NCBI GenBank assembly: GCA_963578475.1 | Contig: CAUZCL010000021.1 | Location: 1-64,000 of the forward strand | Origin: SMYC01 sp963578475 | GTDB taxonomy: Bacteria > Acidobacteriota > Vicinamibacteria > Marinacidobacterales > SMYC01 | Length of the DNA: 64,000 nucleotides | Reading direction: 5' to 3' | Shown here: piece by piece, positions 8,535 to 16,422 of the stretch | Numbering within the stretch: position 1 is the first letter of the stretch | Layout: the number at the start of each line of letters is the position of its first letter | The notes under the pieces: generated by a model | Told to the model about the DNA's origin: nothing | The model's database searches: none | Seen by the model: only the letters and a program-made list of their open reading frames with translations | Translations under genes and position numbers: made by a program

Positions 8535-8708
8535 ATGGACAATAAGTGTTGCCACTACGGGATGAGTGAGGAGGAGCGCGCGGTCGTGAAGTGCGTTATT
8601 TGCTTCCGCTACTACTGCAAAAAGTGCGGGTTCGATCGCGGGGGTCGGCCTTTTTGCGCCAAGCAGTGCTCCCAGTTCTTCTTTTTCGGGGACGGGGATG
8701 AGGACTAG
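8535..8708 (+). CDS. Small Cys-rich putative zinc-finger protein (57 aa)
   Basis: ATG at 8535 with GGAG 10 nt upstream, and TAG at 8706-8708. The 57-aa product has paired cysteines: a CC near residue 5, CVIC at about 20-23, YYCKKC at about 26-31 and FCAKQC at about 40-45, ending in a Phe-run and an acidic tail (FFFFGDGDED). The spacing suggests two interleaved zinc sites resembling a B-box or FYVE-like knuckle. No enzyme motif is visible. It is transcribed divergently from tilS and overlaps the CorC stop tail-to-tail by 4 nt. The function is unknown; an RNA-, protein- or metal-binding adaptor is a guess. Confidence 0.75.
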   Translation: MDNKCCHYGMSEEERAVVKCVICFRYYCKKCGFDRGGRPFCAKQCSQFFFFGDGDED

Positions 8709-10018
8709 TCTCGCTTGGTAGCGGTTCTTCTTGCCCTTACTCTCAGGATGCGATGGCTTACCACTTTGTCGACGGAGAGGATGGCGCTCCCCGTGTTGAG
8801 CTCTTCGCCGGTGACGGGGATGTGACCCAAGCGGTCCAAGATCAAACCGGCGAGCGTGTGGTAGTCGGTGTGCTCCGGAAGCTCGAGCGACAATTGCTCA
8901 TTGGCCTCCGTGATCGAAAGCACCCCGTCCAATAGGTAGCTTCCATCTGAGAGCTCGAAGATCTGAGACTCCTCTACATCTTTTTCATCGAAGAGCGCGC
9001 CCACGATCTCTTCGAGTAGATCTTCGAGCGTTATCAGGCCTTCCACGCCCCCGTGCTCGTCGACGACGAGCGCCATATGCGTGTGTTGCTGCTGTAGCTG
9101 TTCTAGCGCTTGCTCGACTCTGGCGGAGTCGGGGATGAAGTACGGCCTACGGAGCACTTGCTCGAGCTGGAAAGGGACCCGGGCGCCCCAATAGGTGAGA
9201 ACATCTTTGGCAAAGAGCAGACCAATGATGTTGTCGAGTTTCTCGTCGAAGACGGGCATGCGGGAAAACCGCTTGTTCTGGATGATGCGGACGATCTCCT
9301 CGAGCGGCATGCTTTTTTCGACGGTCACCATCTCCGTACGCGGGATCATGACTGCCGCCACACGCTTTTCTGCGAGCTCGATGACTTTGCGGAGCATTTG
9401 CCGACGGGTTCCGCGCTCGTCCTCGGGAACGCCGCCGGCGTAGAGGATCGCTTTGATTTCTTCGAGCGTGACCACGGAGCGAAGAGCCCCCGTACTGACG
9501 CCGAACAGCGCGAGAAAGCCGTTAGAGACCGTCGTCAGGATGGTGACCGCGGGGGAGAGTAAGCGAATGAGGCCGGAGAGGGGCCGGATCACGCGCAACG
9601 ACCACGCCTCCGGATGGCGGGCCGCGAAGCTTTTCGGGACCATCTCGCCGAAGACGAGGATGAGTCCAGTAAGCACGATGGTGGCGACCCAGATGGTCTG
9701 ACCCCGCCGGTCCGGAGCAGTGACGAGGACCGTGATGGCGTAAGTAATGAGCGCGCCGGCCGCCGTGTTGACGAATACGTTCCCGGTCAAGATCGTTCCG
9801 AGAACTCTTTCGGGATGTGCGACGACTTTCCTGACGCGCGCCGCGCGCGGCTCGGTCTTCTCCAAATGCCGGAGCCGAAATCGGTCGAGGGACATGAGCG
9901 CCGTCTCGGAGCCCGAGAAAAAGGCAGACAAGGACAGGATGACGATGAGTCCCAAGACGATGGCGATGAGTATCGGGGTCAATGAATCAATTATAGAGTC
10001 CGGGGCCCGGTTTGGCAT
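8705..10018 (-). CDS. CorC/HlyC-family membrane protein (CNNM + CBS pair)
   Basis: Predicted inner-membrane protein of the CNNM/CorC group, linked in other bacteria to Mg2+/Co2+ efflux or tolerance. The 437-aa frame has a CNNM (DUF21) domain with about four membrane segments (residues 10-180; signature LSAFFSGSETALMSLDR), two CBS domains (about 205-330; MIPRTEMV, RMPVFDE, LVVDEHGGVEGLITLEDLLEEIVG) and a CorC_HlyC domain at the end (about 345-430). The start is uncertain: a TATAAT lies at 9995-9990, inside the first codons of the long frame, and a TTG 7 nt after it (9982) would give a 425-aa protein beginning just before the first membrane segment. Confidence 0.92.
   Translation of the reverse strand: MPNRAPDSIIDSLTPILIAIVLGLIVILSLSAFFSGSETALMSLDRFRLRHLEKTEPRAARVRKVVAHPERVLGTILTGNVFVNTAAGALITYAITVLVTAPDRRGQTIWVATIVLTGLILVFGEMVPKSFAARHPEAWSLRVIRPLSGLIRLLSPAVTILTTVSNGFLALFGVSTGALRSVVTLEEIKAILYAGGVPEDERGTRRQMLRKVIELAEKRVAAVMIPRTEMVTVEKSMPLEEIVRIIQNKRFSRMPVFDEKLDNIIGLLFAKDVLTYWGARVPFQLEQVLRRPYFIPDSARVEQALEQLQQQHTHMALVVDEHGGVEGLITLEDLLEEIVGALFDEKDVEESQIFELSDGSYLLDGVLSITEANEQLSLELPEHTDYHTLAGLILDRLGHIPVTGEELNTGSAILSVDKVVSHRILRVRARRTATKRD
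9990..9995 (-). promoter_or_regulatory. -10 box TATAAT for the CorC-family gene
   Basis: Perfect TATAAT on the minus strand, 7 nt upstream of a TTG codon in the CorC frame. If used, transcription starts at or next to that TTG and the ATG at 10018 is not in the mRNA. Confidence 0.5.
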
Positions 10019-10023
10019 CGGTG

Positions 10024-10029
10024 TACAAT
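10024..10029 (+). promoter_or_regulatory. -10 box TACAAT for metS-like gene and gpsA
   Basis: TACAAT ends exactly 6 nt before the ATG at 10036, so the predicted transcription start is the start codon itself (leaderless). No convincing -35 was found. Confidence 0.5.
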
Positions 10030-10035
10030 TCGGGG

Positions 10036-10134
10036 ATGGAGCTCAGTGGAATCGTGATGTTGGTTCTGATCCTCGGCGGTACTTGGGGAGGGTTTGGCTA
10101 CTTCCTCTACCAATCTCTGACCCGGGATAGATAA
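10036..10134 (+). CDS. MetS-like single-span microprotein (32 aa)
   Basis: The 32-aa product is one hydrophobic helix with a short charged tail. It carries IVM at residues 6-8 and WGG at 17-19. As I recall the family, the MetS small subunit of the MetPS methionine/alanine NSS transporter has IVM and WGG at the same spacing. MetS is needed by MetP for uptake in Corynebacterium. No metP-like gene is in this window; instead gpsA begins 4 nt after the stop, so the two are cotranscribed. The function may be to stabilise a distant NSS transporter or a different membrane partner. It is shorter than most gene callers accept. Confidence 0.7.
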   Translation: MELSGIVMLVLILGGTWGGFGYFLYQSLTRDR

Positions 10135-10138
10135 GCCT

Positions 10139-11128
10139 ATGGCGGTGGCCGTCGTGGGCGCGGGCGCCTGGGGGACGGCGCTCGCGAAGTTGATCGCGGA
10201 TAAAGGCGAGTCCGTCACGCTTTGGTGCCGTGAGCCCGAAGTCCTCTCCGGGATTCGTGAATGGCGTGTCAACGAGACGTTTCTTCCTGACGTGCCTCTG
10301 CCCGAGAAACTCGAGGTGACGCCGGCGCTACAAGCGTGCGTCGAAGACAAGGAGCTCGTTCTCCTGGCGGTGCCGTCCCAATATCTCCGGCGTGTTCTCG
10401 AGGAGCTAGCACCCCACGTGAGCGCGAGCCAACGTTTCGTGAGCGCAACCAAAGGCATCGAAGAAGGAACTCTTCTGCGCATGAGCGAAGTCGTCGCCGA
10501 CGTTCTACCCTTTGCGCCCGATCTCGCGGCGATCTCGGGTCCGACCTTTGCGAAGGAGGTTGCACATGAAGAGCCGACGGCCCTCGTTGCCGCGAGCGAG
10601 AACGACGCCTCTGCGCTCTTGGTCCAAGCGCGTTTGGCGACCAAGACATTTCGGGTTTACACGAATGACGATGTGATTGGCGTTGAGCTGGGTGGCGCGC
10701 TCAAAAACGTCATCGCCATCGCCGTTGGGGTGGCGAGCGGGCTCGGCCTCGGCTACAACCCTGCGGCCGCACTGATGACGCGCGGGCTCGCCGAGATCTC
10801 GAGACTCGCGGAAGCCATGGGCGGCAAGCGCGAGACGCTCGCCGGACTTTCTGGTGTCGGCGACCTCGTGCTCACCTGTACGGGACAACTCTCTCGAAAC
10901 CGCACCGTTGGCGTCGCGCTCGGCGAAGGCAAGTCTCTCGCCGATATTGTGTCCAAGATGCGTCAAGTTGCCGAAGGCGTTGCCACCACGCACGCCGCCG
11001 GCGCCCTGGCCCTCGCCCACCAAATAGAGATGCCCATAACCTTCCAGATGGAACGCCTACTGAAGGGAGAAGTAACTGCCAGAGAAGCGATGCATGAGCT
11101 TTTGGAGCGCCCCGTGGGCTCGGAATGA
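10139..11128 (+). CDS. gpsA: Glycerol-3-phosphate dehydrogenase [NAD(P)+]
   Basis: Reduces dihydroxyacetone phosphate to sn-glycerol-3-phosphate for phospholipid synthesis. It is a cytosolic 329-aa protein. The N-terminal Rossmann fold begins directly with VVGAGAWGTALAKL (residues 4-17); the family signature SGPTFAKEV is near 133-141; the catalytic Lys lies in ELGGALKNVIAIAVG near 185-199; the C-terminal helical domain holds GLSGVGDLVLTCT and SRNRTVG (about 240-262). The ATG has no clear ribosome site and is probably coupled to the small upstream gene, 4 nt away. Convergent with mqnC across a 97-nt gap with repeats. Confidence 0.96.
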   Translation: MAVAVVGAGAWGTALAKLIADKGESVTLWCREPEVLSGIREWRVNETFLPDVPLPEKLEVTPALQACVEDKELVLLAVPSQYLRRVLEELAPHVSASQRFVSATKGIEEGTLLRMSEVVADVLPFAPDLAAISGPTFAKEVAHEEPTALVAASENDASALLVQARLATKTFRVYTNDDVIGVELGGALKNVIAIAVGVASGLGLGYNPAAALMTRGLAEISRLAEAMGGKRETLAGLSGVGDLVLTCTGQLSRNRTVGVALGEGKSLADIVSKMRQVAEGVATTHAAGALALAHQIEMPITFQMERLLKGEVTAREAMHELLERPVGSE

Positions 11129-11130
11129 TC

Positions 11131-11216
11131 AGCATTCAGGATTCAGCATTCAGGAAACTCTCTGGACTGCTGGTAGCATAGCTAGTGGTCGCAGTTGTGA
11201 GAGCATGCTGAATGCT
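11131..11216. repeat. Direct and inverted AGCATTCAG repeats between convergent genes
   Basis: AGCATTCAGG occurs at 11131-11140 and again at 11145-11154, and CTGAATGCT, the inverse, at 11208-11216. They can pair over ~55-70 nt, between the gpsA and mqnC stops. It may act as a bidirectional terminator or be an interspersed repeat unit. No T-run follows the stem. Confidence 0.55.
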
Positions 11217-11225
11217 GGATCTTGA

Positions 11226-12308
11226 TCAAAAGATTTCCATAATTTCATACAACGTCGTTCGCTGTGCCGGGCGGAAGCCGGCCTCCCGAATGAGCGTCTT
11301 TATTTCATCCGTCGACGTCTTGTTCACGAACCCCGTCGCCGCGTGTACGTTCTCCTCGAACAAGGTACCGCCGAAATCGTCCGCGCCCCAGTGGAGGGCG
11401 ACCTGGCCGGTCTTCTTGCCTTCCGAGAACCACGACGCTTGGATGTGATCGAAATTGTCGAGATAGATTCTCGAGGCTGCCAGCATGCGGAGATATTGAT
11501 TGGGGCCTGAGTGGCGCGGGATTTTCTTGACCAAAGGCGTATTGCCGGGCTTGAAGCTCCACGGGACGAAGGCCGTGAAGCCGCCGTGCTCATCCTGGAG
11601 TGATCGGATTACTTCGAAATGCTCGACGATGTCCTCGGGTGTTTCGACGTGGCCGTACATCATGGTGGCCGTCGAGCGGAATCCGAGCGCATGCGCCTCG
11701 CGGTGCACGTCGAGCCAGCTCTCTGTGAGATTTTTTTTGTGCGAGATCTTTTTGCGCACCCTCTCGGAGAGGATCTCGGCCCCGCCGCCGGGGAGGGTCG
11801 TCTGGCCGGCATCTTTGAGTGCGCGCAGCACCTCTCGCAACGAGAGTCCGGACACCGTCGCCATGCCCTCGATCTCCACCGCGCTCCAAAAATGAGGTGT
11901 GACTTGCGGGTAGCGCTCGCGCACGGCGCGGACGAGCTCGAGATAATAGTCTAACGGCAGCTCCGAGTTGACACCGCCTTGCATCAACACCGTCGTGACG
12001 CCTTCTTCCGCGGAGCGTCCGATGAGCTCGAGCATTTCTTCGACCGAATGGGTATAGGCCTCGTCGTGACCAGGGGTTCGGTAGAACGCGCAAAACGTAC
12101 AGTCGACGTTGCACACGTTGGTGTAGTTCGGATTGGTGTCGATCACGAAAGTAACGATCGGTTCGGGATGTCGTTTGCGCCGAACTTCCGCGGCGAGCTG
12201 GCCCAGATCGAGGAGGCTCGCCTCGGCTAGAAGGAACAAACCGTCGTTGGGGTCGACGCGCTCACCGGCGAGTACTTTGTCGCGGACTACTCCGAAAGTC
12301 GTGGTCAT
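11226..12308 (-). CDS. mqnC: Cyclic dehypoxanthinyl futalosine synthase MqnC
   Basis: Radical-SAM enzyme of the futalosine route to menaquinone: it cyclises dehypoxanthinyl futalosine. The 360-aa protein has the Fe-S motif CNVDCTFC (CX3CX2C) near residue 62, followed by AFYRTPGHDEAY, then VLMQGGVNSELPL, LPGGGAEILSERVR, TATMMYGHVETPED and WSFKPGNTPL. The AFYR after the cluster and the MQGGVN block separate it from MqnE. It follows mqnA by 6 nt and ends the minus-strand menaquinone unit. The missing pathway steps (mqnB, mqnD) are not in the window. Confidence 0.95.
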   Translation of the reverse strand: MTTTFGVVRDKVLAGERVDPNDGLFLLAEASLLDLGQLAAEVRRKRHPEPIVTFVIDTNPNYTNVCNVDCTFCAFYRTPGHDEAYTHSVEEMLELIGRSAEEGVTTVLMQGGVNSELPLDYYLELVRAVRERYPQVTPHFWSAVEIEGMATVSGLSLREVLRALKDAGQTTLPGGGAEILSERVRKKISHKKNLTESWLDVHREAHALGFRSTATMMYGHVETPEDIVEHFEVIRSLQDEHGGFTAFVPWSFKPGNTPLVKKIPRHSGPNQYLRMLAASRIYLDNFDHIQASWFSEGKKTGQVALHWGADDFGGTLFEENVHAATGFVNKTSTDEIKTLIREAGFRPAQRTTLYEIMEIF

Positions 12309-12314
12309 GTTGGC

Positions 12315-13076
12315 TCAAATGGGGTCGAGAAAATGGTTTTCGCGCGTCAAACGCCGGAACTCTTCGAAACCTTTCATCTCTTCGGCCCCCAGTCGGTAGT
12401 GAAAATTCCGGAGGTAGGAGGCCAGGACTTCGCGCCCTCCAAGCTCTCCCGCGAACTCTGCTGCGATTTGGTCGATTTGGGACATGCCGAGCACGAACGA
12501 ACGCTCCAAGAGCTCCGCGAGCTCACCTTTTGTCTCCTCGGGAAGCGAGCGTCGAACAGCCCAGAGCGCGAACACGAAAGGAAGCCCCGTCCAGTTCCAC
12601 CACTCCGTCGCGAGATCGTAGCGATACGGAAAAGCGGGCGTCGTTGTCGTGTTGCGCCGCAGGGCTTCGTTTCCGATCACGAGCAAAGCGGCGCCTTCGT
12701 CTCGAAGCCCACGCACATATTCTGAGGGGCGAATCCCGTCACGAAGCTCGAGCAAGACGCGGAGCAGTCGCACGGAGGTAGAGGTCTCTTCGGTAATCCC
12801 GATGCGCACGCCGTCGAGCTCGGCCATGGGGCGGCGGCTCAGGAACAAGATGCTGCGAACTTCTTCCCGGTTGGCGACGCCCAGGCCTGCGATGGGCTCG
12901 TAGCGGTCCTCGTGAACGAAGTAATCCGCGGCCGCAAGGATGCCTGCATCGATTTCGCCGTTCTCGGCCATTCGCCCGAGCTCTCGCGGTGGTGTCGGGA
13001 TGAGTCGATGCTCTCCGAGGAGCGGGTAGAACGGCTGAGAGTTCAGGTACGAGATTTGCCCGATCAGAAGTCGCAC
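12315..13076 (-). CDS. mqnA: Chorismate dehydratase MqnA
   Basis: Dehydrates chorismate to 3-enolpyruvyl-benzoate, the first step of the futalosine pathway. It is 253 aa and has a periplasmic-binding-like fold: the start RLLIGQISYLNSQPFYP is typical (residue N12 near the substrate), then GRMAENGEIDAGILAAADYF, ILFLSRRPMAELDGVRIGITEETSTSVRLL and PFVFALWAVR. It lies 16 nt after mqnE and 6 nt before mqnC, all in the same orientation, so the three are cotranscribed. No signal peptide is visible, so it acts in the cytosol. Confidence 0.93.
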   Translation of the reverse strand: MRLLIGQISYLNSQPFYPLLGEHRLIPTPPRELGRMAENGEIDAGILAAADYFVHEDRYEPIAGLGVANREEVRSILFLSRRPMAELDGVRIGITEETSTSVRLLRVLLELRDGIRPSEYVRGLRDEGAALLVIGNEALRRNTTTTPAFPYRYDLATEWWNWTGLPFVFALWAVRRSLPEETKGELAELLERSFVLGMSQIDQIAAEFAGELGGREVLASYLRNFHYRLGAEEMKGFEEFRRLTRENHFLDPI

Positions 13077-13092
13077 GTCGCCTCAGTCGCCC

Positions 13093-14193
13093 TCAGTCAA
13101 AGACGCTCAGGACGTTATAGAGCGCGTCGCGCTCGGCGGGGATTTTGCCAGCTTCGCGGATCATCTCGACGAGTTTGTCGCGCGCGAGCCCGATGGCGCT
13201 TTTCGCCTGCGCGTAATGCGCGATCTTTTCTTCGCCGATCGTTCCGTCGAGGTCGCTCGCGCCGAAGTTTAGAGCGACCGAAGCGGTTTCTTCTCCGAGC
13301 ATAACCCAGTACGACTTGATGTGGTCGAAGTTGTCGAGCAGCAACCGCCCGCAAGCCACCGTCCGAAGGTCCTCGATTGCCGAGGCTTGCCGCTCCGCGA
13401 GCCCCGTATTGCCGGGCTGGAGGGCGAGCGGGATGAAGGACATGAAACCAGGCGTCTCGTCTTGCGCGTCGCGCAGCCGCAGCATGTGATCCACCCGCTC
13501 TTCGTAGGTCTCGATATGGCCGTAGAGAAGCGTCGCGTTCGAAGGAAAGCCCATCTCGTGGGCGATGCGGTGCACTTCGAACCAGCGCTCGGCGCCCATT
13601 TTGTGCTTGAAGGTTGCTTGCTGCACGCGCTCCGAAAAAACTTCAGCGCCGCCTCCCGGAAGCGATTGCAGGCCAACCTCGCGCAGACGCTCGAGCACTT
13701 CTTCGATTGAGATCCTGGCGATCCGCGCGAACCAGTCGATCTCGACGGCGGTCCAGGCTTTGATTTGGATGGAAGGAACGGCCTCGTGGATACGCTTCAC
13801 GATGTTCAAGTAATCGTCGAACTTCCACGTGGGGTGGAGGCCCCCGACGATATGCACTTCCGAAAGCTCGGGGCCGAGCTTCTCGAGGATCTCGTCGATC
13901 GACATTTCATAAGCGTGGTCATCGCCCGGCTTCGCAGCGAAATCGCAGAACGTGCAATCGAGAACGCAGAGATTTGTCGGGTTGATTTGCCGGTTCATGA
14001 CGAAGTAAACGCGGTCGCCCGACTTCTCTCGCTTTACGTGGTCCGCCATCTTGCCGATGGCCGTGAGGTCCCAGCTATTCAAGACCGCGAGCCCGTCTTC
14101 GCGGCCGAGACGCTGGCCGGAGAGCACGCGCTCCCATATGGGGATGAGCGCCTCGTCTTGAAATACGATTTCTTTTTGTGCGGTCAATGTCAC
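13093..14193 (-). CDS. mqnE: Aminofutalosine synthase MqnE
   Basis: Radical-SAM enzyme joining 3-enolpyruvyl-benzoate and SAM to form aminodeoxyfutalosine. The 366-aa protein shows CVLDCTFCDFAAKPGDDHAY (CX3CX2C), EVHIVGGLHPTWKFDDY, SLPGGGAEVFSERV, NATLLYGHIETYEERV and FIPLALQPGNTGL. The D-F-A-A after the cluster and VGGLHP are MqnE hallmarks, distinct from MqnC 0.8 kb away, with which it shares the fold. The start is GTG at 14193, with AGGAG 8 nt upstream. A TATAAT about 55 nt upstream could give it its own promoter, separate from the prenyltransferase gene. Confidence 0.95.
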   Translation of the reverse strand: MTLTAQKEIVFQDEALIPIWERVLSGQRLGREDGLAVLNSWDLTAIGKMADHVKREKSGDRVYFVMNRQINPTNLCVLDCTFCDFAAKPGDDHAYEMSIDEILEKLGPELSEVHIVGGLHPTWKFDDYLNIVKRIHEAVPSIQIKAWTAVEIDWFARIARISIEEVLERLREVGLQSLPGGGAEVFSERVQQATFKHKMGAERWFEVHRIAHEMGFPSNATLLYGHIETYEERVDHMLRLRDAQDETPGFMSFIPLALQPGNTGLAERQASAIEDLRTVACGRLLLDNFDHIKSYWVMLGEETASVALNFGASDLDGTIGEEKIAHYAQAKSAIGLARDKLVEMIREAGKIPAERDALYNVLSVFD

Positions 14194-14248
14194 CTAGGTC
14201 GCTCCTGACCGGAAATTGTTACAAAACCGCGATAGAGTTTCCAGCCTC

Positions 14249-14254
14249 ATTATA
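14249..14254 (-). promoter_or_regulatory. -10 box TATAAT upstream of mqnE
   Basis: A perfect TATAAT in the 125-nt gap between the prenyltransferase gene and mqnE, minus strand, giving a leader of about 48 nt with an AGGAG site. No good -35 was found at 16-18 nt. Confidence 0.45.
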
Positions 14255-14318
14255 GGGCCTCGACGTAATTCTCTCCGTAATACACAGTTACACCTGCAGC
14301 CATCGCGTCTCCCGCAAC

Positions 14319-15164
14319 TCAAGAAACGAGCCCGACGCCAGCCCAGACGAAACCTAGCACGAGAAAACCGATGGCGGCGTTGATTTTGAAAAAGGCGAGC
14401 TCGACGGAGGCAGCCTTGCGGTGCTCGAGCAGCAAGAGCACGGCGATCCCGACGAGAAATACCACAGCGAGGGATCGTTCCATGGCCGTCCAGTACAGCG
14501 CGCCCAAGAGCAAGAACGCGACCACGTGGAACGTAAACGAGATCGCGAGCGCGCTCTTTTTGCCGAGCCGGGACGGCAGGGAGTACAGCCCGTCGCGCTG
14601 GTCGAAATCGACGTCGAGCGTGGCATAGATGATGTCGAACCCCGCGACCCAGAACAAAGTGAACAAGCACAAGAGCAGGACATGTGGGTAGTCGTGAAAA
14701 TCTAGTTGGACGGCGTACCAAGCGCCGAGAGGGCTCATCGCGAGCGCCGCACCCACGCCTAGATGCGCCCACATCGTGAACCGCTTCATCAGCGGGTAGA
14801 GGACGAATATGATGAGCGGTATCGGGCTGAACAAGAGGCATTTGGGCGATATCGCAAAAGCTGCGCTGAGATAAACCGCTGCGCCGATCCCGGTGACGAG
14901 AGAGGCCTCGGCGAGCGTCATCTGCCCGCTTGGAAGCTCCCGGCCGGCGGTGCGGGGATTGCGGCGGTCGATCGCGCGGTCCAGGATGCGGTTTGTCCCG
15001 AGCGCTGCCGTCCGGGCTCCCGTTCCGGCGACGAGAATGAGCAAGAGTACGCGCCAGGTCAAAGCCTCCGCCGCGAGCAAAGCACCGCTGAGCAACAAAG
15101 GAAACGAAAAGAGCGTGTGCTCGATCTTTACGAAACGGCTATAGGTCTTCAACCGATCTTGCAT
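14319..15164 (-). CDS. UbiA-family polyprenyltransferase (menaquinone, MqnP-type)
   Basis: Integral membrane prenyltransferase, 281 aa with about 8-9 hydrophobic segments. The first Asp-rich site reads NRILDRAIDRRNPRTAGRELP (NxxxDxxxD with the NPRT..R extension) near residues 58-78, and the second reads YATLDVDFDQRDGLYSLPSR near 180-199. These bind Mg2+-prenyl diphosphate. It is classed with 4-hydroxybenzoate/MenA-like enzymes; next to mqnE-mqnA-mqnC it most likely prenylates the naphthoquinone intermediate of the futalosine pathway (MqnP role). Substrate assignment is by context. It has a promoter that leaves almost no leader. Confidence 0.88.
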   Translation of the reverse strand: MQDRLKTYSRFVKIEHTLFSFPLLLSGALLAAEALTWRVLLLILVAGTGARTAALGTNRILDRAIDRRNPRTAGRELPSGQMTLAEASLVTGIGAAVYLSAAFAISPKCLLFSPIPLIIFVLYPLMKRFTMWAHLGVGAALAMSPLGAWYAVQLDFHDYPHVLLLCLFTLFWVAGFDIIYATLDVDFDQRDGLYSLPSRLGKKSALAISFTFHVVAFLLLGALYWTAMERSLAVVFLVGIAVLLLLEHRKAASVELAFFKINAAIGFLVLGFVWAGVGLVS

Positions 15165-15172
15165 GCGTGTGC

Positions 15173-15202
15173 ATTAGAAACCTCTTTGACCCTCGGAATC
15201 AA
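15173..15202 (-). promoter_or_regulatory. Promoter of the UbiA-family gene
   Basis: On the minus strand TTGATT (15202-15197), an 18-nt spacer, then TCTAAT (15178-15173). The ATG at 15164 is only 8 nt past the -10, so the leader would be 0-2 nt. Confidence 0.5.
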
Positions 15203-15408
15203 TGCCTCTTAAAATTCCGACCGAATTGCTGAGCAGTCTCGGTAAGTCCGAGAGTTGATGGTTCAGATGAATCGGCTGTATTTCCTTGTCGCCACTGAGA
15301 TGACGAAACCCGCATACGATGTTATTTTCGATTCGTTGTGCGGGAAGATTCGTCTGACGCGATCGAGTTCGAAGAACTGCTGAACGTAGATGGAGGTGGG
15401 CAGCTGAA

Positions 15409-15957
15409 ATGACGAAGAAAAAGAAGAAGACCAAAGCCAGGAAGAAAAAAGCTACGAAGAAGAAAGCGGCAAAGCGCAAAGTCGCCAAGAAGAAAAAAGC
15501 ATCAAAACGCAAGGTAGCCAAGAAGAAAGCTACGAAAAAGAAAAAGGCGACAAAGCGCAAGGCCAAGAAAAAAGCTGCCAAGAAGAAGAAAAGTGCAACG
15601 CGCAAAGGTCGTAAGGTCGCGAAGAAAAAGAAGGCGGTGAAGAAGAAGGCGACCGAGAAAAAGACTGCCAAGAAAAAAGCGGTTCCCAAGAAGGCTGTGA
15701 AAAGGAAGGTTGCTGCGGCGCCGAAGAAAGCTGCGCCGCCGCCCGCACCTGCGCCCGCCGCGCCAGACCTCGCGCCCGCTGCACCTACCCAGGCACTGTG
15801 GGAAAGCGGGAGTGGCGCGTCGAGCACCGAGACACCATCGCCTTTGGGATCCGAATCGGCCGATGCCCGCAGCGACAGTGCCGGCGATGGCGGACCCGAA
15901 GCGGACTCGGATGACAATGACGATGACTTGGGCGGCGGGACAGGTCCCGTCTTCTAA
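15409..15957 (+). CDS. Histone H1-like lysine-rich protein with acidic tail
   Basis: The 182-aa product is split in charge. Residues 1-107 are almost only Lys, Ala, Arg and Thr in loose KKKATKKKA-type repeats, like histone H1 tails and the bacterial HC2/AlgP-type proteins. A Pro/Ala hinge (PPPAPAPAAP, about 110-126) leads to a Ser/Gly/Asp-rich acidic tail (about 132-175, DSDDNDDDLGGG). A strong GGAGGTG ribosome site lies 10 nt before the ATG. It probably binds DNA or RNA non-specifically, with the tail tempering affinity. No globular domain is present. The A-rich coding strand (AAG/AAA codons) contrasts with its neighbours because of composition, not clear transfer. Confidence 0.85.
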   Translation: MTKKKKKTKARKKKATKKKAAKRKVAKKKKASKRKVAKKKATKKKKATKRKAKKKAAKKKKSATRKGRKVAKKKKAVKKKATEKKTAKKKAVPKKAVKRKVAAAPKKAAPPPAPAPAAPDLAPAAPTQALWESGSGASSTETPSPLGSESADARSDSAGDGGPEADSDDNDDDLGGGTGPVF

Positions 15958-16027
15958 CTTGGCGAAGAACCCATCATCCTCTGGATCGCCCTCGGCCTGA
16001 CTGGACGGGGGCGCCGCCGAGAGGTGA

Positions 16028-16222
16028 TCACTCGTCGAGAATGAACTGCCCGCCCTCGGCGAAATGCTTGGTATCGCACGTCGGACAGCTGACGAACTGA
16101 TTTCCGGACTCCTTTTGGATCATGCTGCTCGCATCTTCCCCTTCGATCGGGTTGCCGCAAGTGCAGTAGAACACGCCCTCTTCGAGGAAAATGTCGTCCT
16201 CGACTTCCATTTCGTCGCTCAT
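16028..16222 (-). CDS. Small zinc-ribbon protein (64 aa)
   Basis: The ATG at 16222 is preceded by a perfect AAGGAG with a 6-nt spacer, which decides this start over longer in-frame ATGs. The 64-aa product has an acidic N-terminus, then CTC (Cys 20 and 22) and CPTC (Cys 46 and 49), spacing that fits a single zinc ribbon, and ends FILDE. No catalytic motif. Divergent from the substrate-binding protein gene; a TATATT box (16273-16268) lies about 46 nt upstream. It could be an accessory subunit or adaptor; its function is unknown. Confidence 0.75.
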   Translation of the reverse strand: MSDEMEVEDDIFLEEGVFYCTCGNPIEGEDASSMIQKESGNQFVSCPTCDTKHFAEGGQFILDE

Positions 16223-16422
16223 GGGACGCTCCTTGGATTGAAACCAGAGTTTCGGAAGAACTAGAAAAATATAGCATCCCCTCATCCAAGGGGTCGACTT
16301 CGGAAAGTGCCGTTTCGTGATACGATTCGCCATCTGGCTGCGCCAAATCACCGATCTTGGGCCGCTCTCAGACCGAGATGCGAAGCGCTTACCTCCTGTT
16401 CAGCCAAGAGAGACGAATCAAG

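Noticed and set aside
15174..15917. A 247-aa Phe/Leu-rich minus-strand frame opposite the Lys-rich gene
   Set aside because: Phe runs are the antisense of AAG/AAA Lys codons; the plus strand has the strong ribosome site.
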